DNA of 64,000 bases from Gammaproteobacteria bacterium (GCA_020445255.1 JAGRGY010000046.1:17721-81720); one strand, 5' to 3'; counted from the stretch's first letter, positions 40,234 through 50,133 are shown. The notes: a model not told the origin generated them from the letters alone. Made by a program: numbers and translations.

Positions 40234-40318
40234 CACCGTGGAACAGGCGTACCGTGCAGCAACTGGCGTAGCGCAGACTAAACTCACGGTATCCCGATTC
40301 GTTTGAGGGCACGCGATC

Positions 40319-40846
40319 GTGAGTGACGAACAGAAAGACCCGGTCGATCGACTCGTCTCGGCGTACGAGTCGATGCTCGAACGCGTCCATGAAGCGGCCG
40401 ACAATGCCGAGAAGAAAACCCTGCCCTGGCTGCGCGAGTCGCTTGCCGGCGCGCGCGAGAAGGCGGTCGAACTCGGCGAGCTGACGCGCGAGGAGGCGGA
40501 GCGGGTGTCGCGCTACGTCGAGCGCGATTTGCATGAGGCGGCCAGTTTCATCGCCGACACGGGACAGGGCTTGCGTGACTGGCTCAGCTTCGACTGGAAA
40601 CTTGTGCAGAATCGCATGCTGGAGATGTTCGCTGGCATGGCCGACCAGACCAGTCAGGCGCTGCGCGGGTTCGCCGAGCAGGCGCGCGAGGCCAGTCTCT
40701 ATCACAGCGGCGAGGTGGCGGCGCCCGGCACACTCGTGTGCACCGAATGCGGTGCCGAGATTACGTTGGAGACCACCGGGCGCGTGCCTGAGTGTCCGAC
40801 CTGCGGCGCCACGCGTTTCCAGAGAAAGGTGACCTCCAGCACCTGA
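40319..40846 (+). CDS. YbeL-family zinc-ribbon protein (DUF1451)
   Basis: 175 residues. A long charged helical part (SAYESMLERVHEAADNAEKKTLPWLRESLAGAR) is followed by a C-terminal zinc ribbon with two Cys pairs (CTEC and CPTC). This is the layout of E. coli YbeL, which is also encoded beside leuS. The frame begins with GTG at 40319. Function unknown; probably cytoplasmic. It converges with the methyltransferase gene 25 nt away. Confidence 0.85.
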   Translation: MSDEQKDPVDRLVSAYESMLERVHEAADNAEKKTLPWLRESLAGAREKAVELGELTREEAERVSRYVERDLHEAASFIADTGQGLRDWLSFDWKLVQNRMLEMFAGMADQTSQALRGFAEQAREASLYHSGEVAAPGTLVCTECGAEITLETTGRVPECPTCGATRFQRKVTSST

Positions 40847-40871
40847 GGCGGCCGGTGCACTGCGGTCGTCG

Positions 40872-41651
40872 TCAGCCCATCCCCGGGTCGCCGGGCGGGT
40901 CGCCCGACAGCCGGGTGATGCGTGCGGCCATGCGGCGAAAATCCATACCCCAACGTTGACCGCGGCGTGCGAGTTGTGCGTCGTCCGGCGATTCGGGCGG
41001 CATTCCGCGGAACACCATCACCAGCAGATTGTCGTGGTCCGGTTCCGTTAAGAGCAGGATGTCGGGGCCGAACACCTCGCGCACTTGCTGCAATGCCACG
41101 CCGGTATCGGTGGTTTCGTTGACGATCAGGTTCAGCGTGAGCACGCCCTGTGGACTCAGGCGTCGTCGGCAGCGATCGAGAAACTCGTTGCCGGTCAGCC
41201 AGTCTGGCGTCGACTGCGCCTCTTCGAGGTCGAGCAGCACGAAGTCATAACGGAATTCGCTGTGTACGACATACTCGCGTACGTCCTCCACCCGAAGGGA
41301 CCAACCGCTGGTGCTCGGGTCGGGGAAGTCGAAATACTCACGCGCCAGGCGCGCGACCACCGGTGACAGTTCGACGGCCTCGCCACGGATCTCCGGTGCA
41401 CGGGCGTGGAACCAGCGCGCAATCGCGCCGCCTCCGCAGCCGGCGAGCAGCACACGCCGCAGCGGCAGTCCGAACATCAGGTGCGCGAGCATGAAGCGAT
41501 TGACGGGATTCGGTAGAACCGCGGCGTCATGGAGATAGATTTCGGTCTGCAGGATCACGTCGTCGAACCACAAGCTGCGGCGGTCCCCCTCCTCCCAGAT
41601 CTCTACGTGGGTGTCGTCGTGTTCTTCGCGATAGATGCAGCGGGCGAGCAT
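40872..41651 (-). CDS. SAM-dependent methyltransferase of spermidine-synthase fold
   Basis: 259 residues. The SAM-binding motif VLLAGCGGGAIARWF is followed by an acidic residue in GEAVELSP and by FVLLDLEEA, the Rossmann pattern of the spermidine-synthase-like family. Residues expected for polyamine binding are not evident, so a polyamine substrate is not assumed. The ATG at 41651 avoids overlap with mgtE; an earlier Met at 41693 would overlap it. It lies 13 nt downstream of mgtE on the same strand. Confidence 0.8.
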   Translation of the reverse strand: MLARCIYREEHDDTHVEIWEEGDRRSLWFDDVILQTEIYLHDAAVLPNPVNRFMLAHLMFGLPLRRVLLAGCGGGAIARWFHARAPEIRGEAVELSPVVARLAREYFDFPDPSTSGWSLRVEDVREYVVHSEFRYDFVLLDLEEAQSTPDWLTGNEFLDRCRRRLSPQGVLTLNLIVNETTDTGVALQQVREVFGPDILLLTEPDHDNLLVMVFRGMPPESPDDAQLARRGQRWGMDFRRMAARITRLSGDPPGDPGMG

Positions 41652-41664
41652 GGGACCCCGAAAA

Positions 41665-43023
41665 TCAGACCAGAAACAGCGTTGCCAGGCCAAGGAACGA
41701 CAGGAATCCGACCACGTCCGTGACCGTCGTCAGCAGAACCGATCCGGCCAGGGCCGGATCGATGCCGACGCGTTCGAGCAACAGCGGCAGCAGGGAGCCC
41801 GTGATCGCTGCGAACACCAGGTTGATGGTGATCGCTGCTGCGATCAGCACGGCGATCTGGGTGCTGTTGAACCACACGCCGGCGATCAGTGCGACCACCA
41901 CGGCCCAGATCAGGCTGTTCAGTGTGCCCACGGCGAGTTCCTTGAGCAGTAGGGCGCGTGCGTTGCTCGAACTGAGCTGACCAAGGGCGATGCCGCGAAT
42001 CGCCAGCGTCAGGGTCTGGCTGCCGGCGATGCCGCCCATGCTGGCGACGATGGGCATCAGTACCGCCAGCGCGACGATCTGCGACAGGGTTTCCTCGAAG
42101 CGGCCGATCACCCAGGAAGCGAGAAACGCGGTGGCGAGGTTGATGCCGAGCCACAGTGCCCGGCGGCGGGTACTGGCCAACACCGGCGCAAACATGTCCT
42201 CTTCCTCGGACAGACCTGCGCGCCCCATGAACTGGTGTTCGCCCTCTTCACGGATGACGTCGATGACGTCGTCGACCGTGATGCGTCCAAGCAGCCGGCC
42301 GTCTGCATCGACGACCGGTGCGGACAGCATGTCGTGGGCCTCGAACCGGCGCGCGACCTCGGTCGTCGGCATGTCGGCGTGGATCGGCTGCATGGCCAGG
42401 CTCATCGCCTCGGCAACCGTGTCCTCGGGATCGCGTGTGACCAGTTGGGACAGGCGCAGGATGCCGAGATAGTTGTCGTCGCGGTTGACCACGAACAGCT
42501 TGTCTGTCGACGTCGGTACCGCGTCGCCGAGCCGGCGCAGGTAGCGCAGCACGACGTCGAGCGTGACTTCTGGCCGTACCGTGACAGCGTCGGTGTTCAT
42601 CAGGCCGCCAGCCGTGTCCTCCGGGTACGACAGCACCGCCTGCAGCCGGTGTCGGCGCTGGTCGTCGAGCGCGTCCATGACCTGCGCGGTGATTGCAGAC
42701 GGCATCTGCTGTACGAGGTCGGCGAGGTCGTCGAGATCCAGGTTTTCGGTTGCGGCGAGCAGTTCCTCGGCATCCATGTGCCGGATCAGCTGTGCGCGCA
42801 CCTCTTCGGTGACGAGCACCAGGATCTCGCCGTCGTGCTCCTCGTCGACGAGATTCCAGACGATCTCGCGTTCGGCCGGAGGCAGCGCCTCGATAAGGTG
42901 CGCGATCTCGGCCGGGGCCAGGCTGCGCAGCAGGCGTGTGGCCTCGCGCACCGCGCCCGATGCCAGGATCTCCTGCAGGCGTGCAAGGCGGCTGTCTTCG
43001 ACGTTTTCTGCCTGGCTGCTCAT
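41665..43023 (-). CDS. mgtE: Magnesium transporter MgtE
   Basis: 452 residues in the standard MgtE layout: N-terminal helical superhelix (LARLQEILASGAVREATRLL), two CBS domains (about 140-265; YPEDTAGGLMNTDAVTVRP, DMLSAPVVDADGRLLGRITVDD), and five transmembrane helices (ALWLGINLATAFLASWVIGRFE, PIVASMGGIAGSQ, GSLLPLLLERVGIDPALAGS). It is a Mg2+-gated channel in the inner membrane; the cytoplasmic domains sense Mg2+. It follows ptsI in the same orientation but lies upstream in transcription order, with 196 bp between them. Confidence 0.96.
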   Translation of the reverse strand: MSSQAENVEDSRLARLQEILASGAVREATRLLRSLAPAEIAHLIEALPPAEREIVWNLVDEEHDGEILVLVTEEVRAQLIRHMDAEELLAATENLDLDDLADLVQQMPSAITAQVMDALDDQRRHRLQAVLSYPEDTAGGLMNTDAVTVRPEVTLDVVLRYLRRLGDAVPTSTDKLFVVNRDDNYLGILRLSQLVTRDPEDTVAEAMSLAMQPIHADMPTTEVARRFEAHDMLSAPVVDADGRLLGRITVDDVIDVIREEGEHQFMGRAGLSEEEDMFAPVLASTRRRALWLGINLATAFLASWVIGRFEETLSQIVALAVLMPIVASMGGIAGSQTLTLAIRGIALGQLSSSNARALLLKELAVGTLNSLIWAVVVALIAGVWFNSTQIAVLIAAAITINLVFAAITGSLLPLLLERVGIDPALAGSVLLTTVTDVVGFLSFLGLATLFLV

Positions 43024-43219
43024 GCTCGTTTCACTGGTTGGCCTACGCCGTATGTATGTCTGTGGCCCGGTCTGAGCGGGCGTTCTTCGGGTGTGCCGTG
43101 TGACGATCAGCAGCCGGCAGGGCATGCAGAACAGGCGTCGCGCAAACAACGTGCGATGCGAATTGGCGGCGGCCGGGTCTCGAAGAGTGTAGCAGTACCG
43201 AATGCCGCAGGGCGCGCGA

Positions 43220-44953
43220 TCAGCGAGGTTCGATCAGTTGCGCCAACAGCACGTCGGTGTCTTCGGCCTGCGCTGCGGCGAAGGCTTGGTCGACGCGGCG
43301 CACGAGTTCACGTGCGTCGAGCGAGCGCAGTTGTTCGCGGATATCCAGGATGGCATCAGGTTGCATGCTGAAATCGCGCAGCCCCATGCCGACGAGCAGC
43401 GGCAGAAAGCGTACGTCGCCGGCCATCTCACCGCACATGCCGACCGCGGTGCCGGTTGCCGTGGAGGCCTGTAGCACCTCGTGGATCAGGCGCAGGACCG
43501 CCGGATGCGCCGGGTCGTACAGATAGGTGAGCTCGTCGTCGACACGGTCGATCGCGAGCGTGTACTGGATCAGGTCGTTGGTGCCGATCGAGAGGAAGTC
43601 GAGTCGGGTCGCAAAGGCCCGCGCCGCGAGGGCCGCGGCCGGAACCTCGATCATTCCGCCGATCGGGAGACCGCGGTCGAACGCGACGCCTTCGGCATCC
43701 AGCTGTTGCATGACGAGTTCGATGATGCGGCGCGCCTGATCGACCTCCCACACATTGGTCAGCATCGGCAGCATCAGTCGCACCGGTCCGAATGCCGATG
43801 CGCGCAGGATGGCCCTGACCTGCGGGTAGAACAGCTCCGGCTCCTTCAGGCACAGGCGGATCGCGCGCAGGCCGAGCGCCGGATTTGCAGATGCGGCGCT
43901 GTGCAGGCCGGCCCCGGGTCGCTTGTCGGCGCCCAGATCCAGGGTGCGGATCGTGACGGGTTGCCCCTGCATGCCCTCGACGACCGCGAGGTAGGCGGCG
44001 AAGTGTTCGTCTTCGGTGGGCGGCTGCGGGCGATTCATGTAAAGGAATTCTGTGCGGTACAGGCCGATGCCGTCGGCGCCATTGGCGCGCGCTTTCGCGA
44101 CGTCTTCCGCCAGCTCGATGTTGGCGCGTATCGTTACACGCTGACCGTCATGCGTGGCCGCCGGTTCGGCGCGCCTGCGCCGGAGCTCGACGGTGCGTGA
44201 GATCGCCGCATCGCGCAGTGCCTCGAACTGGGCCAGCATTTCGTCATCGCAGTCGGCGAGCACGATGCCGAATTCGGCATCGAGAATCAGCGGTTCGCCA
44301 TGCTGAAGGCACGACGTCGCACCGCGCGCGCCGACCACGGCCGGCAGGCCGAGGCTGCGGGCAAGGATCGAGGTATGCGACATCGGTCCGCCGTAATCGG
44401 TCACGAATCCGGCGACCCCCTGGTTCTTCATCAGGATCACGTCGGCCGGGGTAAGGTCCTCGGCCAGCACGATATGCCCCTCGAGGCTGCCGAACTGCGG
44501 TTCGTGCTGCTCGAGCAGGATGTTGACCACGCGGTTGACGACGTGGTCGAGATCGTCGCAGCGTGTGCGCAGATACGGGTCGTCCATCTGTTCGAACACC
44601 CGCATCAGCGAGTCCCGGTGCTGCTGCAGCGCCCATTCCGCACTCAGCCCTTCGTTGCGAATCAGGTGGATCGGCTGGCTCGATATCGCCTTGTCCTCGA
44701 TCATCAGCAGGTGGGTGTCGATGAATTCGGCGATGTCGGACGGTGTATCGTCCGGGATCTGCTGGCGCACGCTGCGCAGCTGCTCGGCGGCGGTGCGCAG
44801 CGCTCCTTCGAAGCGTTCGACCTCGGCCTCGATCTCGTGTGTGTCTATCCAGCTCGGCGTGACGCACACCGGGCCGCGGCATACGAGATAGGCTTCACCG
44901 GTCGCGATCGCTGATGCGCCGCCAATCCCGGTGCCGATGCAGGCGACGCTCAC
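43220..44953 (-). CDS. ptsI: PTS enzyme I (phosphoenolpyruvate-protein phosphotransferase)
   Basis: 577 residues. Active-site H193 lies in GGPMSHTSILARSLGLPAVVG. The PEP-binding barrel has GLYRTEFLYMNR, LDLGADK, and FLSIGTNDLIQYTLAIDR with CGEMAGD near the end. It passes phosphate from PEP to HPr. The start is GTG at 44953, overlapping the ptsH stop by 4 nt (GTGA), so the two are coupled. No GAF domain is present, so it is the ordinary EI rather than EI-Ntr (PtsP). Confidence 0.95.
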   Translation of the reverse strand: MSVACIGTGIGGASAIATGEAYLVCRGPVCVTPSWIDTHEIEAEVERFEGALRTAAEQLRSVRQQIPDDTPSDIAEFIDTHLLMIEDKAISSQPIHLIRNEGLSAEWALQQHRDSLMRVFEQMDDPYLRTRCDDLDHVVNRVVNILLEQHEPQFGSLEGHIVLAEDLTPADVILMKNQGVAGFVTDYGGPMSHTSILARSLGLPAVVGARGATSCLQHGEPLILDAEFGIVLADCDDEMLAQFEALRDAAISRTVELRRRRAEPAATHDGQRVTIRANIELAEDVAKARANGADGIGLYRTEFLYMNRPQPPTEDEHFAAYLAVVEGMQGQPVTIRTLDLGADKRPGAGLHSAASANPALGLRAIRLCLKEPELFYPQVRAILRASAFGPVRLMLPMLTNVWEVDQARRIIELVMQQLDAEGVAFDRGLPIGGMIEVPAAALAARAFATRLDFLSIGTNDLIQYTLAIDRVDDELTYLYDPAHPAVLRLIHEVLQASTATGTAVGMCGEMAGDVRFLPLLVGMGLRDFSMQPDAILDIREQLRSLDARELVRRVDQAFAAAQAEDTDVLLAQLIEPR

Positions 44954-45219
44954 TCGCCCTCGCCGAACTTGTCGTCGATCAGTGCGACTATGGCGCGCAT
45001 GGCGTCGTCTTCTGCCTCGCCGTCGACATGCAGCCTGAGCACGGTGCCGCGGCTTGCGGCCAACATCATGACGCCCATGATGCTCTTGCCGTTTACCCGC
45101 TGCCCCTGCTTCTCGAGGATGATCTCGGCACCGTAGCCGCTGGCGACATTGACGAGTTTGGCGGCCGCGCGCGCGTGCAGGCCGAGTTTGTTCGAGATCG
45201 TGATCTCGCGCGTCAGCAT
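44950..45219 (-). CDS. ptsH: Phosphocarrier protein HPr
   Basis: 89 residues. H15 in GLHARAAAKLV is phosphorylated by EI; S46 in NGKSIMGVMMLAAS is the site used by HPr kinase, whose gene is in this cluster. Both control sites are therefore intact. It is cytoplasmic, overlaps ptsI by 4 nt, and is preceded by an 85-nt gap to the EIIA gene. Confidence 0.96.
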   Translation of the reverse strand: MLTREITISNKLGLHARAAAKLVNVASGYGAEIILEKQGQRVNGKSIMGVMMLAASRGTVLRLHVDGEAEDDAMRAIVALIDDKFGEGE

Positions 45220-45304
45220 ACCGAGCTGCCGCGCGTTCGTCCGGTCGCCGATGATGCGGTGCAGGTGCGGCGGTCGCCGTCGAAGCCATGGTCTGCCGTC
45301 GTGT

Positions 45305-45727
45305 TCATCCCTTGCCCTTCATGCGTTGCTCGGCCTGTGTCTGGCAGGTCATGATGCCACGACTGCCACCCTCGGCGGCCTTGCTGGTGAGCGTGTCGAG
45401 ATCATCGTCGGGGTAATTGAAGACGCGCACCAGCATCGGCAGATTCAGCCCGGCCAGCAGGTTGGTTCGACCGCCTTCACACGCGACTTCCTGCGCGATG
45501 TTGTGGGGCGTGGCCCCGAACAGGTCGGTCATGACCAGCACGCCGGAGCCGTGATCGAGCACCTTGAGCATGCTGCGGGCGCGTTCACAGACCGGTTCGA
45601 TGGCCGCATCGGGCGGCACCTCGAGGCACTTCACCGGTTGCGCGGTCGAGCCGATGATGCGCGTCGCGATGTGCAGCAGGGACGAGCCGACGCCAGGGTG
45701 GGTGATGAGCAGAATGCCGACACTCAT
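45305..45727 (-). CDS. PTS EIIA component, mannose/sorbose family, standalone
   Basis: 140 residues. Starts MSVGILLITHPGVG with the phospho-acceptor His10, and contains VLVMTDLFGATPHNIA, typical of the EIIA domain of the mannose family. No EIIB, EIIC or EIID gene is present in the window, so it is probably a regulatory phosphate acceptor rather than part of a sugar transporter. The ATG overlaps the rapZ stop by 4 nt (45724-45727). Confidence 0.92.
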   Translation of the reverse strand: MSVGILLITHPGVGSSLLHIATRIIGSTAQPVKCLEVPPDAAIEPVCERARSMLKVLDHGSGVLVMTDLFGATPHNIAQEVACEGGRTNLLAGLNLPMLVRVFNYPDDDLDTLTSKAAEGGSRGIMTCQTQAEQRMKGKG

Positions 45728-46611
45728 GGCAGCTCCCGGTGGTTGCGTACGACGTCGCGACCTTGCGATTTCAGGAAACGCTCCAGTTCCTCGATCAGGT
45801 AGACCGAGCGGTGCTGGCCGCCGGTGCAGCCCACGGCGATGGTCAGGTAGCTGCGGCCCTCGCGTTCGAAACACGGAATCCAGTGGATAAGGAACTCGCG
45901 CAGTTCGCTGAGCATCATCTTCACCTGCAGGTCGTTGCCGAGGAAACTGGCCACCTCGGGATCGCGCCCGGTCAGTGGCCGCAGCTCGGGATGCCAGTGT
46001 GGATTCGGCAGGCAGCGCACATCGAACACGAAATCGGCGTTGCGCGGCACGCCATGTTTGAACCCGAACGATTGCAGCATGATCGACATCTCGCCGCGGT
46101 CGCGCTCGGCGACCCGCGCACGCACGATCTCACGCAGTTCATGCAGCGTGGTGCGCGACGTGTCGATCGTGAGCCGCGACAGGTCGAGCAGCGGTTCGAG
46201 CATTTGCCGTTCGAGCCGGATCGCCTGTTCGAGGTTGTGTTCCTCGTCGGTTAGCGGGTGGCGCCGGCGTGTTTCGCTGAAGCGCTGGATCAGAACATGA
46301 TCCTCCGCGTCGAGAAACACGACCTCGCAGTCGACGCCGTGGTCACGCAGACGTTTGATCGTCGCCGGCAGCTGATCGAGTTCGGCTCCCGGGCTGCGCG
46401 CGTCGATGCCGATCGCGGTCTGCTTGCGGGCCGCGCTCGGGTGACTGGTGATGTCGCGTACCAGCGCGTCGAACAGCGTCACCGGCAGGTTGTCGATGCA
46501 ATAGAATCCGGCGTCCTCGAGGACGTGGAGCGCGATGCTCTTGCCCGAGCCGGACAGGCCTGTCACGAGAACGACCCGGGGCGTTTCGTTGCTGTTTTGA
46601 GGCTTGGTCAT
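45724..46611 (-). CDS. rapZ: RNase adapter protein RapZ
   Basis: 295 residues. Walker A GLSGSGKS at 18-25, and the family segments EDAGFYCIDNLP, GFKHGVP, DVRCLPNPHW and TGGQHRSVYLIEEL. In E. coli RapZ binds small RNAs and RNase E to control glucosamine-6-phosphate synthase; the family binds nucleotides. It sits in the rpoN-linked PTS block, as elsewhere in proteobacteria. A 143-bp gap separates it from hprK; it begins with a perfect GCCCCGCGGGGC palindrome (46743-46754) next to the hprK stop. Confidence 0.96.
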   Translation of the reverse strand: MTKPQNSNETPRVVLVTGLSGSGKSIALHVLEDAGFYCIDNLPVTLFDALVRDITSHPSAARKQTAIGIDARSPGAELDQLPATIKRLRDHGVDCEVVFLDAEDHVLIQRFSETRRRHPLTDEEHNLEQAIRLERQMLEPLLDLSRLTIDTSRTTLHELREIVRARVAERDRGEMSIMLQSFGFKHGVPRNADFVFDVRCLPNPHWHPELRPLTGRDPEVASFLGNDLQVKMMLSELREFLIHWIPCFEREGRSYLTIAVGCTGGQHRSVYLIEELERFLKSQGRDVVRNHRELP

Positions 46612-46754
46612 GCCTGCGTTAGGGGCCGCGCGGACGACGACATCTGAACCTACAAGTGTAGCCGTTGCGGCACACGGGTGCAGGAACGATCGGCCGGCGA
46701 TCTGGCAAAACAACCGAAATGGACGCGCGGATACGGCGCGTTGCCCCGCGGGGC

Positions 46755-47699
46755 TCAGTCCTGGTCCATGATGGCCTGCTGCTGACGCTCGATCAGCATC
46801 TCCGCCGCATCGTAGCCCTTGAGTCGCAGCAGGTGGTTGCGCACTGCCGATTCGACCAGCACCGCGAGATTGCGCCCGGGCGCGACGGGCACCGTCACCT
46901 GCGGCACGGAGACCCCGAGTACGTCGCGGTCGGTGTGTGCGCCCGACAGCCGGTCCATGCCGGAGATCTGTTCGGCCGACATGCGCATCAGGTGCACGAT
47001 CAGGCGCAGATACTTGGTGCGCTTGATCGCGCTGTCGCCGAACATCGCGCGGATGTTGAGGATGCCCAGGCCGCGCACCTCGAGAAACTCGCGCAGCAGC
47101 GGCGGACACGTGCCGCTGACGATGTCTGGCGCGATCCGGGTGAACTCGGGCGCGTCGTCGGCGACCAGGCGGCTGCCACGCGTGATCAGGTCCAGGGCGA
47201 GTTCGCTCTTGCCCACGGCGGGGTCGCCGGTCAGCAGCACGCCCATGCCGAGCACCTCGAGGAACACACCGTGCAGCGTCGTTTTTTCCGACAGGAACAG
47301 CGACGCGTAGTACTGCAGGTTGTCCAGCACCTGGCTGTCCGGCAGGGGTGAACGCATCAGCGCGACCCCGTCCCGGTCGGCATGCTCGATCAGCGCGGCG
47401 GGCCCCTCGACGCCGTTGACCAGCACGATCATCGCGGGTGCGTTTTCGAACAGCTGCTCGATGGCGCGCTTGCGGCCGTGCGGTCCCAGCCCCTCGATGT
47501 AACTCTTTTCGGCCTGGCCGATGACCTGGACGCGGTTGGGATGGATGTAGTTGAGCGGGCCCGCGATGATGCCGGTGCCACTGTCGATGCCATCCGAGAT
47601 GATGGCCTTCTCGGAACCGGATCTGCCGGCGACCCAGGACAGCTGCAGGCGTTGCGACAATGCCTCGAAAAGGTCGCTGACCTTGACTCTATGCGGCAT
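46755..47699 (-). CDS. hprK: HPr kinase/phosphorylase
   Basis: 314 residues. Walker A GDPAVGKS at 158-165, followed by LVADDAPEF and the family signature EVRGLGILNIRAMFG. It phosphorylates HPr on Ser46 and removes that phosphate, linking the PTS to metabolic state. Enterobacteria lack it. The ATG at 47699 overlaps the ptsN end by 11 nt. Confidence 0.96.
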   Translation of the reverse strand: MPHRVKVSDLFEALSQRLQLSWVAGRSGSEKAIISDGIDSGTGIIAGPLNYIHPNRVQVIGQAEKSYIEGLGPHGRKRAIEQLFENAPAMIVLVNGVEGPAALIEHADRDGVALMRSPLPDSQVLDNLQYYASLFLSEKTTLHGVFLEVLGMGVLLTGDPAVGKSELALDLITRGSRLVADDAPEFTRIAPDIVSGTCPPLLREFLEVRGLGILNIRAMFGDSAIKRTKYLRLIVHLMRMSAEQISGMDRLSGAHTDRDVLGVSVPQVTVPVAPGRNLAVLVESAVRNHLLRLKGYDAAEMLIERQQQAIMDQD

Positions 47700-48153
47700 G
47701 GGTCGTGGAGTGGCCGGTCAGGATGGCCAGTGCTTCCTCGGGGTCGGCGTCGCGCAGGCGGTCGCGCAACTCGGTTTCGTTGAACATCCGGGCCAGCGCG
47801 CTCAGCAGCTGCAGGTGCTCGTCGGTCGCCTCCTCGGGTACCAGCAGGGCGAACACGAGGTCGACCGGCTGGCCGTCGAGGGCATCGAACTCGACCGGTT
47901 CGGCGAGGCGCAGGAAGGCGCCGTGGCTGCCTGTCAGGCCGGGCACGCGGGCATGTGGCAGGGCCACGCCGCCCGCGAGCCCGGTGCTGCCGAGACGCTC
48001 GCGTTCGAGCAGGCGCTCGAAGACCGGTTCGGCATCCAGCTCGGTATCGGCCTGCGCGAGCAGGCGCGCGGCATGCTCGAGGACTCGCTTCTTGCTCGAT
48101 GCCGGATCAGCGATGCTGATGCTGTGCAGTGCGAGGATGCCTTCGGGGAGCAT
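47689..48153 (-). CDS. ptsN: PTS nitrogen-regulatory EIIA (PtsN, EIIA-Ntr)
   Basis: 154 residues, fructose-type EIIA fold. Active-site H67 lies in GLAGGVALPHARV; LVPEEATDEHLQLLSALARMF follows. It is a regulatory phosphate acceptor that affects K+ and nitrogen/carbon control. It is encoded directly after hpf (16-nt gap) and overlaps hprK by 11 nt. EI-Ntr (PtsP) is not in the window. Confidence 0.95.
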   Translation of the reverse strand: MLPEGILALHSISIADPASSKKRVLEHAARLLAQADTELDAEPVFERLLERERLGSTGLAGGVALPHARVPGLTGSHGAFLRLAEPVEFDALDGQPVDLVFALLVPEEATDEHLQLLSALARMFNETELRDRLRDADPEEALAILTGHSTTHAA

Positions 48154-48169
48154 GCGTCCGCCTGCCGGT

Positions 48170-48496
48170 TCAGCCGGCGGCCTCGGCCGACTCGCGATGC
48201 CCGTTGCCGCGGTGACTCTTGACCTTTTCCTTGTGCTTGAGCACCTGGCGGTCGAGCTTGTCGACCAGTGCGTCGATCGCGGCGTACATGTCCTCGTGGA
48301 CCGCGTCCGCGAATACGTCGGCGCCGGCAATGTGTACGGTGGCCTCGGCCTTCTGCACGAGTTTCTCGACGCTGAGGATCACGTGCACATTGGTCACGTG
48401 GTCGAAGTGCCGTTCCAGACGGGCGATCTTTTCGTCGACGTAGGACCGCAGGGCGTCGGTGATGTCGACATGATGACCGGTCAGGTTCACTTGCAT
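48170..48496 (-). CDS. hpf: Ribosome hibernation promoting factor, short form
   Basis: 108 residues. The fold begins MQVNLTGHHVDITDALRSYV and contains ATVHIAGADVFADAVHEDMYAAIDALVDKL, followed by a charged tail. This is the short HPF that promotes 100S ribosome dimers in stationary phase. A strong AAGGAG lies 7 nt before the ATG. It lies 27 nt downstream of rpoN, the conserved position. Confidence 0.96.
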   Translation of the reverse strand: MQVNLTGHHVDITDALRSYVDEKIARLERHFDHVTNVHVILSVEKLVQKAEATVHIAGADVFADAVHEDMYAAIDALVDKLDRQVLKHKEKVKSHRGNGHRESAEAAG

Positions 48497-48523
48497 AGTT
48501 GTTCTCCTTGCGATGAAGCGTCC

Positions 48524-49996
48524 TCAGGCGAGACGCTTGCGTTCATTCGACGGCGGGATCGCCATCGATTCACGGTACTTGGCAACCGTCCTGCGCGCCA
48601 CGTTGATTCCCTGGTCGGCGAGAATGGCGGCAATCTTGTTGTCTGACAGTGGTTTGTTGGGTTTTTCGGCACCGACGAGCTTCTTGATCAGGGCCCGGAT
48701 GGCTGTCGCCGACGCCTCGCCGCCGGAGGCGGTGCTGACGTGGCTGGAAAAGAAGTACTTGAATTCGTAGGTGCCGCGCGGCGTGTGCATGTATTTCTGC
48801 GTGGTCACCCTCGAAATGGTCGACTCGTGCATGCTCAACGCCTCGGCGATATCGCGCAAAACCAGCGGTTTCATGGCCTCCTCTCCATATTCGAAGAAAT
48901 TGCGCTGAAAGTCGACGATTTGTGTGGCCACGCGCAGCAGCGTGTCGTTGCGGCTCTGCAGGCTCTTGATGAACCAGCGTGCCTCCTGCAGGTGGTTCTT
49001 CAGGGTGACGTTGTCGGCGCTGTTGTCGGCGCGCCGGATCATGCCGGCGTATTCGGCGTTGACGCGCAGGCGCGGCGCGGCATCCGGATTCAGTTCGACC
49101 CGCCACTTGTTGTTGCGCTTGTCGACGAACACGTCCGGTTCGATGTAGCTCGGCTGGGTCGCTGTGACGCTGGTGCCGGGACGCGGGTTCAATGAGCGAA
49201 TCAGGTGAATAACCGACATCAATTCGTCGCTATTGAGCTTGAGCCGACGGCACATCTGGGTCTCTTCCTGTTGCGCCAGAAGGTCGAAGTGCTCGCTGAC
49301 CAGCGTGATCGCCTCGCTGCGCCACTCGAAATCGTCGGGTAGCTGGCGCAGCTGGATCAGCAGGCATTCTCGCAGATCGCGTGCGGCGATCCCGGGGGGG
49401 TCGAAGGCCTGCACGCGATGCAGGACGGCCTCGACCTCGTCGAGCTCGATGTCGGGGTCGTCGACGCTGGCCAGAATGTCCTCGAGGCTGGCACCGAGAT
49501 AGCCATCCTCGTTGATGCTGTCGATGATCGCCTCGGCGATCGCCAGATCGCTGGGACTGAACGGGGTCAACTGCATCTGCCAGATCAGATGATCCTGCAG
49601 CGACTCGCCGGCGCTTTGCTGGTTGAGGAAATCCTGGCCGTCGTCGCCCGCCGGCCCCACCGCACCGCTGACCGGCGTGATGCTGTCGTAGATGTCGTCC
49701 CAGACCGTGTCCACCGGCAGCTCGTCGGGCATGCGCTCGGACTCGATCGATATCTCGCTCTCGTTGTTCGGGTCGTTGCCCGCATCCTGGCTTTCGCGCA
49801 CGGGTTCTTCGCGGCGCTCGTTCTCGTCGCGGCGTGGGTTGTCCTCGTCGGTCTCGAGCATCAGGTTGGACTCGAGCGCTTCCTGGATCTCCTGTTTCAG
49901 GTCGAGGGTGGACAGTTGCAACAGCTTGATCGCCTGTTGCAGCTGCGGCGTCATCGTGAGGTGTTGGCCCAGGCGCAGCTGGATCGTGGGCTTCAT
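48524..49996 (-). CDS. rpoN: RNA polymerase sigma-54 factor RpoN
   Basis: 490 residues. Region I ([23 protein letters not shown]) binds activators, an acidic linker follows (about 50-110), then the core-binding domain and the C-terminal RpoN box [10 protein letters not shown] that reads the -24 element. It directs transcription from -24/-12 promoters with enhancer-binding ATPases. lptB lies 137 bp upstream on the same strand; a TAGAAT -10-like hexamer is at 50043-50048 (minus strand) but lacks a good -35. Confidence 0.98.
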   Translation of the reverse strand: MKPTIQLRLGQHLTMTPQLQQAIKLLQLSTLDLKQEIQEALESNLMLETDEDNPRRDENERREEPVRESQDAGNDPNNESEISIESERMPDELPVDTVWDDIYDSITPVSGAVGPAGDDGQDFLNQQSAGESLQDHLIWQMQLTPFSPSDLAIAEAIIDSINEDGYLGASLEDILASVDDPDIELDEVEAVLHRVQAFDPPGIAARDLRECLLIQLRQLPDDFEWRSEAITLVSEHFDLLAQQEETQMCRRLKLNSDELMSVIHLIRSLNPRPGTSVTATQPSYIEPDVFVDKRNNKWRVELNPDAAPRLRVNAEYAGMIRRADNSADNVTLKNHLQEARWFIKSLQSRNDTLLRVATQIVDFQRNFFEYGEEAMKPLVLRDIAEALSMHESTISRVTTQKYMHTPRGTYEFKYFFSSHVSTASGGEASATAIRALIKKLVGAEKPNKPLSDNKIAAILADQGINVARRTVAKYRESMAIPPSNERKRLA

Positions 49997-50133
49997 TCGG
50001 ATATTTTCTGGTACGAAATTTGTTTAAGTTCCTCTCGACCTCATTCTAGCGCAACTGCGAGCGATGCATGCGGGGGGAGCCGCAGACCCGCTCGACACCG
50101 GCCGGCAGCGTCTGGCAGACGTCCGGGCCGGAT

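Noticed and set aside
43141..43156. Sigma-54-like site upstream of mgtE (minus strand, TCGCACG-N4-TTGCG)
   Set aside because: The invariant GG of the -24 element is CG and the last base is outside the consensus, so function is unlikely.
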